64,000 nucleotides of DNA from DUZB01 sp963747555 (GCA_963747555.1 CAVVFZ010000005.1:1-64000); one strand, 5' to 3'. Counted from the first letter of the stretch, positions 37,824 through 47,851 are shown. Made by a program: numbers and translations. Notes: generated from the letters alone by a model not told the origin.

Positions 37824-38426
37824 TTATCGCGTAACTTTCTGTGTGACAAACCATTCCTCGGTTCGATCCGATGAGGTGTCAACAACCAGGTGGACTATGC
37901 TGAGGTCCGGAAAAAGAGTCTTGAGTTCCTGAAGGTCTACGGGTTCGAATTTCTTCACATTGTTCGTGTACGCTTGTTCGGTCAGGGCATTGGATTCATA
38001 ATTTTCCTTGGTCCTCAGAGATATCCTTCGAAGAGAGACTTCTTTAGGGCATTGGGTCTGCTGGATCACAAGCGTTTTGCCATATCTGGCTGCCACTTCA
38101 GCAGCCCTCCGTCTCAGGCTCTGGGTTACAAAAGTGGCATCCAGGATGATGCCCTGCCCTTTTCCGGCCAGTTCGTCCGCCATCCTGAACATCTCATCGT
38201 ATACGAGCGTTCGTTTGTTCATGTTGGAGGCCACTTTTTCATCAAAAATGTCTTCGCCTTTCAACACGTCACGGCGGATCAGATCAGACCTGAGAATGGT
38301 GTATCCCTGCAACTCCGCAATCACTTCTGTTGTTTCCGTCTTGTAGGATGCAGGCAGGCCGCAGGCGATAAGTACGGTTTCAGGCCCCAGTTCTTTACGC
38401 ATAAAGTCCACAAAAGGTTCTTTCAT
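37824..38426 (-). CDS. AAA_33-type P-loop kinase
   Basis: About 200 residues, with an N-terminal Walker-like CGLPASYKTETTEVIAE (GxPxSxKT instead of GxxxxGKS/T), a D-containing LRSDLIRRD loop and LDATFVTQSLRRRA, as in COG0645 AAA_33 kinases. Its start is placed at the second ATG, which has AAGGAG seven bases upstream. The adjacent gene encodes an aminoglycoside-phosphotransferase-like domain. In many bacteria these two are one fused protein. The substrate is unknown. Confidence 0.8.
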   Translation of the reverse strand: MKEPFVDFMRKELGPETVLIACGLPASYKTETTEVIAELQGYTILRSDLIRRDVLKGEDIFDEKVASNMNKRTLVYDEMFRMADELAGKGQGIILDATFVTQSLRRRAAEVAARYGKTLVIQQTQCPKEVSLRRISLRTKENYESNALTEQAYTNNVKKFEPVDLQELKTLFPDLSIVHLVVDTSSDRTEEWFVTQKVTR

Positions 38427-38450
38427 AAACATACTCCTTTACATCCGAGG

Positions 38451-39461
38451 TTAGCCAAGATTGACGTACGACCGGGCGAGTTCGAAATATTTTCGTGCCC
38501 GTTCCGCCGCGGCCGATTTTTTCGCGCTGTCTATGGATGGATCATCCAGCTGAAAACTGTTCACCTTACCTCGTACAAACGCCCTGTAAACCTTGTAAAA
38601 AACAAGCAGGAGATCCACTCCACCTTCTTCAGCCCGATCTTTGTAAGCCTTCCAGAGAGTCTGCGCAAGGTCGAAACCTCCATGATACTCCAGATCCATC
38701 AAGAGAAAGGCAATGTCTGCTATCGTATCACCATAGCGAAAGCGCTCGTTGAATTCTATGCAATCGATAATCGGAAGCCCCTCCATCAAGCAGATATGCT
38801 CCATGTGGAGGTCGCCATGGCAATCCCTGATCCTTCCCTTGCCCACCCTCTCCAGGAAGAGAGCCTTGTTTGCTTCGTAAAAAGCCTCGGTCCATTGCGA
38901 TATTTCATCAAAAGCGTCTCTTGGGATGGTTTTTCCTATATATTTTTTCACCTGATCGAAATTTTCATCCGTATTCACTTTGAATTGTTCCGGAAGCCCG
39001 AATTTGTCGATCTCTTCGTTTCGCAAAGCCTTCCGATGAAATGTGGCCAGAACCGAGGCGACTTCCTCCAGGTGCCGCCGGGTAATCCGCCCTTTTTCAA
39101 ACACAGTTTTCATCAGGAAGGATTCCGGGATCCGTTTCATCTTGACGGCATATTCCACCGCATCACCCGGCACGGGTTTGAGTGTATATTTCGTTCCGGT
39201 ATGCTTTACAGGAAGAACGTCCAGGTAAATACCCTTGGAGAGCCTTCGGTTCAGTTCCACCTCCTGCCTGCAGAAAAACTCCCTTTTTTCGAGTGTCGAG
39301 AAATCAAGAAAGCCGAAATCCACCGGTTTCTTCACTTTATAGACAAAATCATCGCCGATGAACACGATCGAAATATGGGTTTGCACGACCGACACGCGAT
39401 TTGTGGGGTCCGGAAGAGATGCGGGATCTTGCAGATCGTTTATTATTTCGTTTTCAAGCAT
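38451..39461 (-). CDS. aminoglycoside-phosphotransferase-like protein (COG2187)
   Basis: A 336-residue kinase-fold protein. It has a lysine-bearing FVYKVKKPVDFGFLDFST, the catalytic-loop CHGDLHMEHIC (HGDxxxxH/N type) and the metal-binding IIDCIEFNERFRYGD. These match COG2187, the APH-like partner of the AAA_33 domain. It precedes the AAA_33 gene by 24 bases on the same strand. Together they are a split form of the common bifunctional APH/ATP-binding protein. No resistance role is implied. Confidence 0.82.
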   Translation of the reverse strand: MLENEIINDLQDPASLPDPTNRVSVVQTHISIVFIGDDFVYKVKKPVDFGFLDFSTLEKREFFCRQEVELNRRLSKGIYLDVLPVKHTGTKYTLKPVPGDAVEYAVKMKRIPESFLMKTVFEKGRITRRHLEEVASVLATFHRKALRNEEIDKFGLPEQFKVNTDENFDQVKKYIGKTIPRDAFDEISQWTEAFYEANKALFLERVGKGRIRDCHGDLHMEHICLMEGLPIIDCIEFNERFRYGDTIADIAFLLMDLEYHGGFDLAQTLWKAYKDRAEEGGVDLLLVFYKVYRAFVRGKVNSFQLDDPSIDSAKKSAAAERARKYFELARSYVNLG

Positions 39462-39464
39462 TTT

Positions 39465-40345
39465 CTATGGCCTTTCCAGAATGAACTGTTCCGCCACCCA
39501 GGATGGGATATCCATGTCCCCCATGACCGTAGGATCCTGGTGGCAATCGGATCCCCCTGAGATCAGGAGTTTTTCATTTTCCGCGAATATTCTGTAGGAG
39601 GTCACGGTTTCCGGGGTATGTCTCGAGTGCCAACATTCAATCCCGTCCAGATAGGGGAGCATTGTTTCCCTTATGATGCCCTGCTGTTTTTGAGATCAGG
39701 GGTATAGGCCCTGAGGGATGTGCCGTTTGGATCATCGGGGTGGGCCAAAAACAGCTTACCCCCCGCCCCTCTTACGAGATGCGACGCTTCCTCCAAGGAA
39801 AGAGGCAGTTTCGGAACGTTACATTGAACAAGATAAAGATCAAATGCCTCCTGTCTGCTGGATACGATCCCTTTTTCAACCATGTAAGCGGCGATGTGAG
39901 GGCGACCGATGGAGCCTTCCACGCTCTCTTCGATGGCCTCCATATCGCGTTCTGTAAATGCAGGCTGTCCGTTCTCTTTAAACGCCTGATTGATTTTTTC
40001 GAGAATCCGTTCCGCCCTGCTCCTTCGATATTCTTGTATTGCTTTAAGTTTATTAATTATCTCTTTGTTATATATATCATATCCATAGCCAAGAACATCC
40101 AGGGCCGCGGCTTTTCCTTTCCGGTAATCAGGATGTGAAAAGGTAATATTGAATTCCACCCCCGGCAGATAATCGATGCCGTATTCTCGGGCCAGTGCCA
40201 AGGCTGTTTCCTGACATTGAATATTATCGTGGTCTGTAATGGAGACAAATCCGATATCTCTCTTTTTAGCCTCAAGAAATATCCGCGACAGAGACATCTT
40301 TCCATCCGAACAATCCCTTGAGTGAATATGCAGATCAATTTTCAT
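39465..40345 (-). CDS. PHP-domain phosphoesterase (YciV/RNase AM-like), one frame break
   Basis: A 293-residue metal phosphoesterase of the PHP family. It begins MKIDLHIHSRDCSDG with the first histidines, and ITDHDN carries the second metal-site histidine-aspartate. LPGVEFN, GRPHIAAYMV, FLAHPDDP and SGGSDCHQDP complete the site. A missing A in the run at 39687-39691 shifts the frame between TPDLKKQQ and the later EIR...MLPYLDGIECW. This is the only deletion-type break found here. Family members act on oligonucleotides or phosphate esters. It lies upstream of the APH/AAA pair. Confidence 0.85.
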
Positions 40346-40664
40346 ACATCCCCTCTCAGTAGTTCTCTAACCAATGAATTCCCGTCCCATTGCAGTGTTA
40401 TGAGCGAAGCAATTCCCGTGCCCTCTCCAAGGGATATTGGTTAAAGGCTGCCATTTCTATTCAGGAAAAACTTTTTATTATTATCGTACAGAGTACTTCA
40501 GGTCAAGGGTAAAAGCGACCCTATAGAAGAATGATAGCTGTTCTTCTCCGGCCCCACTCCAATTTGCTGAGCATGCATGAAAACACAAGATATTTCGGGA
40601 AAAAAGTGCTATGTTGGTTTTCTTCATTTAGGGCGTTGTATATCTTTTAGAAAGGAATGAAACG
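40346..40664. other. intergenic region between PHP gene and purine nucleoside phosphorylase
   Basis: No gene was found here. Two short hairpins lie upstream of the phosphorylase: AGGGT / ACCCT around 40506-40522 and AGAAGAA (40525-40531) with TTCTTCT (40541-40547). A plausible AAAGGA Shine-Dalgarno site precedes the ATG by eight bases. No purine riboswitch was recognisable. Confidence 0.45.
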
Positions 40665-41501
40665 ATGTTTTCAAAGATCGAAGAAACCGCTGATTTTCTT
40701 GCTTCCAGGATGGGTGAACCACCGGAGGTGGGCATGATAACCGGTACCGGACTGGGCTCTCTCACGGATAATATCGTGCCCGATTTCAGACTCCCCTACG
40801 AAGAAATACCGCATTTTCCAAAATCGACTGTGGAAGGACACAAAGGCACGCTTGTTGCGGGAAGATTGGGAGGCAGGTCGATTGTAGCGCTGGAGGGCCG
40901 TTTTCATCTCTATGAAGGCTACACCCCTGGGGAGGTGACATTTCCCGTGCGGGTTATGGCCATGCTCGGTATCCGCTTTTTTCTCATGTCCAGCGCCGCG
41001 GGCGGATTGGACCCCTCGTTTAAAAAAGGGGATCTAATGATTGTCACCGATCATATCAACCTGAAAGGGGTGAACCCATTAACAGGTCCCAACCTCGATC
41101 AATTCGGTCCACGCTTCCCGGACATGAGTCAGACATATGACCCCCGACTCATTGGACTGGCAAGAGAAAAAGCGATGCAATCCGGTCTTTTTATCAGGGA
41201 AGGAGTCTACGTGGGAGTTATGGGGCCGTCCCTTGAAACACCGGCGGAAACGCGCTTTCTCAGGGGCATCGGGGCCAATGCCGTGGGAATGTCGACCGTT
41301 TCACAGGCTATCGTAGCAGCGCACTGTGGATTAAAAACGCTGGCCATTGTGGTGATTACCAATGTGAATATCCCGGATTGTATGGGGAAAACAACGATCG
41401 AGGAGGTTATACAAGCGTCCAAAAACGCAAGCTCTACCCTTTCAAGCCTCTGGGAAAAGATTATTATCGATCTTCCCGATGATAAACAGGATAACCCGTA
41501 A
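40665..41501 (+). CDS. purine nucleoside phosphorylase (PNP/MTAP family)
   Basis: A 278-residue trimeric-type phosphorylase. Blocks are GTGLGSL near the N-terminus, LEGRFHLYEGY, SSAAGGLDPSFKKGDLM, MGPSLETPAETRFLRGIGANAVGMST and VVITN. The GMST spelling suits purine nucleoside phosphorylase more than methylthioadenosine phosphorylase, but the two are close. It cleaves inosine or guanosine with phosphate. Its last 38 bases overlap the ribD 3' end on the other strand. Possibly works with adenine deaminase in purine salvage. Confidence 0.92.
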   Translation: MFSKIEETADFLASRMGEPPEVGMITGTGLGSLTDNIVPDFRLPYEEIPHFPKSTVEGHKGTLVAGRLGGRSIVALEGRFHLYEGYTPGEVTFPVRVMAMLGIRFFLMSSAAGGLDPSFKKGDLMIVTDHINLKGVNPLTGPNLDQFGPRFPDMSQTYDPRLIGLAREKAMQSGLFIREGVYVGVMGPSLETPAETRFLRGIGANAVGMSTVSQAIVAAHCGLKTLAIVVITNVNIPDCMGKTTIEEVIQASKNASSTLSSLWEKIIIDLPDDKQDNP

Positions 41502-42584
41502 TCAGCATAGTCCTCTCCAAATCTCCTGAATGTAACGTTCTCAAGGGTCGTGCAGTCCCGCATTTGCTTCACACCGGGACCGCTGGCCATGGGAACCCCG
41601 TCGTTTCCTCCAAGAATTTTAGGCGCCTTGAAGATGTGAAATTTATCCACAAGTTCTTCCCGGATCATGGAACCCAGAACAAGCGAGCCGCCTTCCACGA
41701 GGACACTCATGATGCTCATCCGACCCAGCTTCCCCATCAAAGCCGGCAGGTCCACACGGCCGTCCTTTGTTGGACACGGGAGAATGGAAACTCCTTTCTT
41801 TCTGATCCGATCGAGCTTTTTCACCAACTGCCTCTTCACCGACAACGAGCAGCGTCTTTTCAGGAAATGGATCGTTGAGAATCCTGGCCTCTTCAGGGGT
41901 TCTCAAACAGGCATCAAGAACAATCCTGAGGGGATTTTTCCCCCTTCCGTTTTCAAATCGCGTGGTGAGAGAAGGGTTGTCCGTCACAATTGTTCCCACC
42001 CCAACCATGATGGCATCCACGCGATCTCTCAGTCGATGAACATAACGACGTGACTTGTCATTGGTAACCCATCTGGAATCCTTTAGCGATGTGGCGGTCC
42101 AGCCATCCAAGGTCTGGGCGGATTTGGCGATCACAAAGGGCCTTCCGGAGGTGATAAAGGTAAAGAAATCCTCATTGAGGACTCGGCATTCCTTTTCCAG
42201 AACACCGCTCCTGACTTCAATGCCGTTTTGCGCCAATGATCTACTTCCGCCGCCTTTGACGCCCGGATTCGGGTCCATTGCGCCTACAACCACTCTGGCA
42301 ATTCCAGCGTTGAGAATTGATTCCGTGCAGGGGGGAGTCTTTCCGTGATGATTACACGGTTCAAGGGTAACATACAAGGTGGCTCCGGGACAGGAGTGAC
42401 CGACCTTCTCAAGGGCGTCTATTTCAGCATGGGCTAAGCCCGCCTTTCGGTGATATCCCCGGGACAAAATGCGGTCATCCCTTACGATCAAAGCGCCCAC
42501 CGCGGGGTTGGGAGAAGTGCGACCGACACCTTTTTTGGCTTCCACCAAGGCGAGTTTCATATATTTTACATCGGTATCGATCAT
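41464..42584 (-). CDS. ribD: bifunctional riboflavin deaminase/reductase, two frame breaks
   Basis: After repair a 372-residue RibD. The N-terminal cytidine-deaminase-like domain has HAEIDAL and the zinc-binding TLEPCNHHGKTPPCTESI. The C-terminal reductase has SAQTLDGWTAT, DAIMVGVGTI, the substrate segment VLVEGGS and a proper ending GED-Y-LITGYPVYHREDR. Extra bases near 41824 and at 41506 explain the shifts. RibD deaminates then reduces the pyrimidine intermediate of riboflavin synthesis. It ends the minus-strand fab-glyA-nrdR run and lies far from ribE-ribBA-ribH. The breaks are probably errors. Confidence 0.94.
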
Positions 42585-42598
42585 CCAAACCGCCTGGC

Positions 42599-43075
42599 CT
42601 AATTATCTTCTCGATGGTTTTGCCTGGCCTTAAGTATATCTTCAAGTTCTGACATAAACTCTTTGATATCTTTAAATTGTCTGTACACAGACGCGAACCT
42701 TACGTAGGCTACTTCATCCCATTCCCGAAGTGTATTGATGACCATTTCTCCCACCTCGGAACTGTCGATCTCTTTTTTACCGAGATCCTGGAAGTAGGAT
42801 TCCATGCTGTCGGTAAATTCCTCAATCCTGGAAGTGCTTACAGGTCTCTTCTGGCAGGCCATCCGTATCCCTGAAATAATCTTATGCCGATTAAAAGGCT
42901 CCCGCCGACCATCCTTCTTGACAACGAGTGGAAGAACATCTTCGAGCTTTTCATAGGTGGTAAATCTTCTTTTGCATTCCAGACATTCCCTTCTTCGCCG
43001 GATTGTTCTGCCATCCTTGCTCAATCTGGAATCAATCACTTTGTTGTCAATCTTGGTGCAGAAGGGACATTTCAT
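42599..43075 (-). CDS. nrdR: transcriptional repressor NrdR
   Basis: A 158-residue regulator. The N-terminal zinc ribbon begins MKCPFCTKIDNKVIDSR and continues RECLECKRRFTTYEK. The ATP-cone follows (VVKKDGRREPFNRHKIISGI...). It represses ribonucleotide reductase genes through NrdR boxes. Chosen start is the ATG that gives MKCPFC; it overlaps the deaminase stop as ATGA. The next gene downstream is ribD, 14 bases away. Confidence 0.97.
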   Translation of the reverse strand: MKCPFCTKIDNKVIDSRLSKDGRTIRRRRECLECKRRFTTYEKLEDVLPLVVKKDGRREPFNRHKIISGIRMACQKRPVSTSRIEEFTDSMESYFQDLGKKEIDSSEVGEMVINTLREWDEVAYVRFASVYRQFKDIKEFMSELEDILKARQNHREDN

Positions 43076-43518
43076 GGGACAAACCTCTCGATTTGAACAC
43101 CTGCCTCCGTTAACATTTCGTCCGCCAGCCAATCATCATATCCGTCTTTGTAGAATATTTTTTTTATCCCTGCATTAATCAACATTTTCGAACAGATGAC
43201 ACAGGGCTTATTGGTGCAGTAAAGAGTCGAATCTTTGATGGATATACCGTGATAAGCAGCTTGAATGATGGCATTCTGTTCCGCGTGAAGCCCCCGACAA
43301 AGTTCATGGTGTGTCCCCGATGGAATCGAAGAATTCTCTCTAATACAGCCGGTTTCTTCACAGTGCCTGAGGCCTGCCGGAGCGCCGTTGTATCCAGTTC
43401 CTAAAATACGTCTTTCTTTCACGAGCAGAGCGCCAACGGATCTCCTGATGCAGGTGGATCTGTTCGACACCATCTCGGCTAATGCCATGAAATATTCATT
43501 CCAGGATGGTCTTGCCAA
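43072..43518 (-). CDS. dCMP deaminase (ComEB-like)
   Basis: A roughly 148-residue zinc deaminase. It has RPSWNEYFMALAEMVSNRSTC, the zinc-binding HAEQNAI and PCVICSKMLI and the GxNGxPxG-type TGYNGAPAGLRHC. It converts dCMP to dUMP for thymidylate synthesis. The start is set at the TTG at 43518, which has AGGGGG six bases upstream; a longer N-terminal extension is possible but looks non-conserved. It sits between glyA and nrdR, a common pairing of one-carbon and deoxynucleotide metabolism. Confidence 0.93.
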   Translation of the reverse strand: MARPSWNEYFMALAEMVSNRSTCIRRSVGALLVKERRILGTGYNGAPAGLRHCEETGCIRENSSIPSGTHHELCRGLHAEQNAIIQAAYHGISIKDSTLYCTNKPCVICSKMLINAGIKKIFYKDGYDDWLADEMLTEAGVQIERFVP

Positions 43519-43534
43519 TACGGACCCCCTCAGG

Positions 43535-44818
43535 TTAATATTTGTCAAGTTGGGGATAGATAGGATAATTATCGCACAGTTCCAATACCTTACCGCGAAT
43601 ACGATCTCTAACGCTCTCCGATTCCGGATCATTCAATATATCTCGAATGAAACCGGCGATCTCTCTGATCTCCGGTCCTTTCATCCCGCGCGTTGTCAAA
43701 GCCGGTGTTCCAAGCCTCAAACCGCTGGTTATCTGCGGTCCCCTTTTGTCAAAGGGAATGGTATTTTTGTTCACCACGATTCCCGACCGCACGAGGCTGT
43801 TTTCGGCATCAAGACCGGTTATCCCTTTTTCAGAAAGATTTATCAGAAGCAAATGATTATCGGTTCCTCCCGAAACCAGGTCGAATCCATGTCTCTTCAA
43901 TTCTTCCGCAAGCACTTGCGCATTAAGAAGCACCTGCTGCTGGTATGCTGTGAATTCTTCGTGCAGTGCCTCCTCAAAGGCCACGGCCTTGGCAGCAATA
44001 ACGTGCATGAGAGGCCCCCCCTGGATTCCCGGGAAAATACCCTTATTAAGTCTTTTTCCGTATTCTCCTCGTGCCAGAACAAGGCCTCCTCTGGGCCCCC
44101 TGAGTGTTTTATGGGTCGTTGATGTGACAAAATCGGCCAACCCTACGGGTGTGGGATGCAGTCCCGTTGCTACAAGACCCGCTATGTGAGCCATGTCGAC
44201 CAACAAGTAGGCTCCCTGTTCACGCGCGATTTCCGCGAATCTTGAGAAATCGATCAAGCGCGGATAAGCACTGGCCCCCGCAACGATCATCTTCGGCTTA
44301 TGCTTCCTTGCCAGATCAGCCACCTGATCATAATCAATCTGCTCTGTCTTCGGATGCAGACCATAGAAGACGGTCCTGAAAAGTTTTCCTGAAAAATTCG
44401 CAGGACTCCCGTGGGTCAAATGTCCCCCATGAGAGAGATCCATCCCCAAAATGAGATCACCCGGATCGAGAAAAGTGAAATAGACAGCCATGTTGGCCTG
44501 ACTCCCCGAATGGGGTTGGACATTGGCATATTCGGATCCAAATAGCTTCTTGACGCGGTCTAATGCCAGTTTCTCAGCCGTATCAACAAATTCGCATCCG
44601 CCGTAATACCTTGCACCAGGATATCCTTCCGCATATTTATTGGTCATTACACTGGCTTGAGCCTCAATAACGGCCCGGCTGGCATAGTTCTCCGATGCAA
44701 TCAGCACGAGATTTTGCTTTTCTCTTCTGATCTCTTTCCGAATAGCATCGTAGATCTGCGGGTCTTCCTTTTTCAGATCCCGATCATTTATCCATGTGCC
44801 TTTGGTCAATTTGATCAA
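43535..44818 (-). CDS. glyA: serine hydroxymethyltransferase
   Basis: An intact 427-residue PLP enzyme. Hallmarks are LIASENYASRAVIEAQASV, EGYPGARYYGGCEFVDTAEKLA, the PLP-lysine motif TSTTHKTLRGPRGG and NKNTIPFD. It interconverts serine and glycine with tetrahydrofolate. It overlaps the rpiB 3' end by 35 bases and precedes the dCMP deaminase gene. Full-length and expected in all organisms of this group. Confidence 0.97.
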   Translation of the reverse strand: MIKLTKGTWINDRDLKKEDPQIYDAIRKEIRREKQNLVLIASENYASRAVIEAQASVMTNKYAEGYPGARYYGGCEFVDTAEKLALDRVKKLFGSEYANVQPHSGSQANMAVYFTFLDPGDLILGMDLSHGGHLTHGSPANFSGKLFRTVFYGLHPKTEQIDYDQVADLARKHKPKMIVAGASAYPRLIDFSRFAEIAREQGAYLLVDMAHIAGLVATGLHPTPVGLADFVTSTTHKTLRGPRGGLVLARGEYGKRLNKGIFPGIQGGPLMHVIAAKAVAFEEALHEEFTAYQQQVLLNAQVLAEELKRHGFDLVSGGTDNHLLLINLSEKGITGLDAENSLVRSGIVVNKNTIPFDKRGPQITSGLRLGTPALTTRGMKGPEIREIAGFIRDILNDPESESVRDRIRGKVLELCDNYPIYPQLDKY

Positions 44819-45231
44819 TCCTTATTTTATGTCGGCCCCCATCAAAAGGGGTCTGGAGAAAAAGATCCACCATTTCCAGGGCAAGCGCCTCCCCGATTAC
44901 CCTACCCCCCATGACGAGTATATTGGCATCATTGTGCTGTCTGCTGAGGCGAGCGGTAAAAAGGTTGTGGCACAAGGCAGCCCGCACTCCCTTATACCGG
45001 TTTGCCACAAGACTCATTCCGATTCCTGTTCCACAAATGAGTATTCCGCGTTCGAATTCTCCGTTTGCAACGGACTGGGCGACCAGATGGCCGATTTTCG
45101 GATAGTCAAAGGAATCGAGATTGAAAACTCCCGCATCGCTGAACCTCAGAAATCCCTTTGCTTTTCAGATGCGCTCTGCATTCTTCTTTCAGCCCAAAAC
45201 CGCCGTGGTCGGAGCCGATAATAATCCTCAT
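44784..45231 (-). CDS. rpiB: ribose 5-phosphate isomerase B, one frame break
   Basis: A repaired product of about 148 residues: MRIIIGSDHGGFGLKEE at the start, DYPKIGHLVAQSVANGEFERGILICGTGIGMS with the catalytic cysteine region, and HNDANILVMGGRVIG at the end. It interconverts ribose and ribulose 5-phosphates. One extra G in the GGG run at 45154-45156 shifts the frame just after HLKSKG. The start is the ATG at 45231. Its end overlaps glyA by 35 bases, so the pair is co-transcribed; the rpiB-glyA order is common in this phylum. Confidence 0.88.
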
Positions 45232-45408
45232 GATTTTTTCCACCGTCAAAGAAGAGAAGATAATCGTCATCGTATCTGAACAAAAACTGTGCTCAGGTAC
45301 GATATCGTCCGCCTGCGAATTTGGATCAGCGGCAAAGAAGAAAACCCATGGCGAAATGGTTATGTCTAAATCCGCAACCCATTGCCAGATAATTTGAATA
45401 GAATACGA

Positions 45409-46657
45409 TCACTTTGATTCATAGGCCTTGAAAATCAAAGAAGCGTTTGTTCCTCCAAAGCCAAATGAATTGGACATGGCCGTTACCAGTTTTGCCTTTC
45501 TGGCGACATTGGGGACATAGTCCAGATCGCATTCCGGATCAGGGGTTTCATAGTTTATGGTTGGAGGGATGATACCATGTTTGATGGTAAGTAACGCATA
45601 GATCGCTTCAATTCCGCCTGCGCCGCCAAGGAGATGGCCGGTCATTGATTTTGTCGAGCTTATGGCTAATTTTCCGCGCATGATTCCCCGAATACCACTT
45701 TAATGGCATTGTTTTCTGAGAGGTCATTGAGTTTGGTGGAGGTCCCATGGGCATTAATATAATCAACGGCTTCAGGTTCGATGTCCGGCATAATGAATGG
45801 CGCCCTGCATACAGGCAATTGCGCCGACACCATCAGGTTCAGGAGCTGAGACGTGATAGGCGTCTCCACTCAGCCCATAACCGATAACCTCTCCGACAAT
45901 TCGAGCACCTCTTTCCAGTGCATGTTCCAGTTCTTCAAGGACCAGGATTCCGGAACCTTCTCCAATCACAAACCCGTCACGATCCAGATCAAAAGGTCTG
46001 GAGGCCTTTTCAGGTTCGGTATTTCTCGTGGAAAGAGCCCGCATGGAGCAAAAACCGCCGACTGCCAGCGGCGTAATTACGGCCTCCGCACCCCCGGTGA
46101 TAATGGCGTCGGAAATGTCTTCTTGAATCAGCCGAAAGGCCTCCCCGATAGCATGGGTACTTGCGGCACATGCGGTAGAGATAGCAAGGTTGGGTCCTCT
46201 TGCTCCGAACTCAATGGCAATCTGTCCGGGAACCATATTGGCGATAATCCCGGGAATAAAAAACGGGCTAATCCTCTTGGCCCCTTTTTCCAGGAGCACA
46301 GAATGATAATATTCAAGCATGCCGAGGCCGCCCAGGCCACTGCCGGTAACACAGCCAACCCGATGGCCGTTCTTCTGGTCTATTTTCAGACCGGAGTCTT
46401 CCACGGCCATTCTTGCGGAAGCAATCGCATAATGGATGAAGATGTCAAAACGCCTGATCTGTTGTTTATCCAGGAAGTCGCTTGGGTTAAAGTCAGTGAC
46501 TTCCCCCGCGATTTGAGAGGCAAAATCCGAGGTATCAAATCTTGTTATGCGGACCTATTCCTGATTTTCCGGCGCAGGCCGCATCCCAGTTTTTCTAAAC
46601 GCCGGTCCCGAGAGGCGTCACCATCCCCAAGCCTGTCACAACAACCCTTCTCGTCAT
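45409..46657 (-). CDS. fabF: beta-ketoacyl-ACP synthase II, multiple frame breaks and one stop codon
   Basis: Joining four reading frames gives a 414-residue FabF. The start MTRRVVVTGLGMVTPLGTGV, active-site cysteine in STACAASTHAIGEA, HGTSTKLNDLSE and TKSMTGHLLGG then GFGGTNASLIF are all intact. Extra bases at 46553, 45783, 45683 and 45670 shift the frame. A TAG at 46595-46597 interrupts GTGV-x-KNWD, where glutamine or glutamate is usual. It elongates fatty acids from malonyl-ACP. Such a dense set of defects in a core gene next to intact acpP and fabG suggests poor local consensus rather than true loss. Confidence 0.87.
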
Positions 46658-46763
46658 CTTAATTTCCCTTCCGTAAGGCCAGGACTCCATTTGCCCATAA
46701 CCGTAAAATCTTCAGGAATGAAAATACTTCAGGTAGAATCGGTACGGGCGACCAGCAAAGCGA

Positions 46764-47003
46764 TTATGCACCCATCGCATTCATCACATAATTCACGGCA
46801 TCCTTAACCGTTGCTATCTTTTCCGCATCTTCATCAGGAATGGATACATCGAACTCTTCTTCCATCGCCATGATAAGTTCTACCTGATCCAGAGAATCGG
46901 CACCCAGATCATCGACAAAGGATGCATCCATCACCACATCTTCTTCAGGGACATCAAGTTGCTCACAAATGATCTTCTTTATCTTTTCCTCAATACCCGA
47001 CAT
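46764..47003 (-). CDS. acpP: acyl carrier protein
   Basis: A 79-residue ACP with the phosphopantetheine-attachment motif GADSLDQVEL (serine at position 37). It is acidic, and its start follows a good GGAGG site. It carries growing acyl chains between FabF, FabG and other fatty acid enzymes. Located between fabF and fabG. Confidence 0.97.
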   Translation of the reverse strand: MSGIEEKIKKIICEQLDVPEEDVVMDASFVDDLGADSLDQVELIMAMEEEFDVSIPDEDAEKIATVKDAVNYVMNAMGA

Positions 47004-47066
47004 AAACCTTTACCTCCCTCATCAATTTCTAAATTTTGAACCCTGAAGTTGCAGCCTCATATTGTG

Positions 47067-47816
47067 CTACATATACATACCACCATTCACATGAATGATC
47101 TGCCCGGTGATATACTTTGATTGCTCGGAACACAACCAATAGATTGCATCCGCCACTTCCTCCGGCTGGCCCATCCTGCCAAGGGGGATCTGCTGCATGA
47201 AATGATCCTTGATTTTATCAGGAAGGATTTCCGTCATTTCGGTCAGAATGAATCCCGGCGCTACGGCATTTACCGTTATACCCCTGGGCGCTACCTCCTT
47301 GGCAATGGTTTTGGTAAGGGCCATGACACCGGCCTTGGAAGCGGAATAGTTTGCCTGACCCGGATTCCCTATCTGACCAACCACCGAAGAAACATTAACA
47401 ATCCTTCCCTGCCGTTGTTTTACCATGGCGCGAATGACGGCCTGTGTGCAATTGAATACACTCTTCAGATTGATATTTAAGACGGTATCCCACGCCTCTT
47501 CGGTCATACGCATAAACAGGGCATCTCTTGTAATTCCGGCATTATTTACAAGGACGTCGATCTTTTCAAATTTCTCGTAAATTTCAGAAAAGAGATTTTC
47601 GACCGCTTGAAAAGAAGACACATCCACCCGATAACTCACTGCCTCCACCCCTTTTTCAGACAGTTGCCGTAATGTGTCCAGTGAAGCGGATTCGTCTGCG
47701 TCATAATGAACCAGGACGAGCGTTGCCTTTTCCTCCGCAAATCTGTGCGCTACTGCACGTCCTATCCCTTTGGAACCTCCTGTGATAACAACAACCCTGG
47801 AGTCAGAAGCCTTCAT
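47067..47816 (-). CDS. fabG: 3-oxoacyl-ACP reductase
   Basis: A 249-residue short-chain dehydrogenase with GGSKGIGRAV (NADP binding), NNAG, catalytic YSASKAG with its SSV serine, and a C-terminal ITGQIIHVNGGMYM. It reduces 3-oxoacyl-ACP using NADPH. The gene is intact. It follows plsX directly; fabH and fabD, which often sit between, are absent from this cluster. Confidence 0.96.
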   Translation of the reverse strand: MKASDSRVVVITGGSKGIGRAVAHRFAEEKATLVLVHYDADESASLDTLRQLSEKGVEAVSYRVDVSSFQAVENLFSEIYEKFEKIDVLVNNAGITRDALFMRMTEEAWDTVLNINLKSVFNCTQAVIRAMVKQRQGRIVNVSSVVGQIGNPGQANYSASKAGVMALTKTIAKEVAPRGITVNAVAPGFILTEMTEILPDKIKDHFMQQIPLGRMGQPEEVADAIYWLCSEQSKYITGQIIHVNGGMYM

Positions 47817-47851
47817 GAAATACCCTCTTCCTTAAAAAAAATAATCTGTTA

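Noticed and set aside
37890..39560. 556-codon open frame on the + strand opposite the APH/AAA pair
   Set aside because: Covers two recognised genes on the other strand; no domain recognised in this frame.
40346..40664. Purine riboswitch upstream of the phosphorylase
   Set aside because: Only short hairpins were seen; the conserved core of purine riboswitches was not found.
46595..46597. Pyrrolysine read-through of TAG in fabF
   Set aside because: The site is a variable surface position of FabF with no reason for pyrrolysine, and the gene has several other consensus errors.
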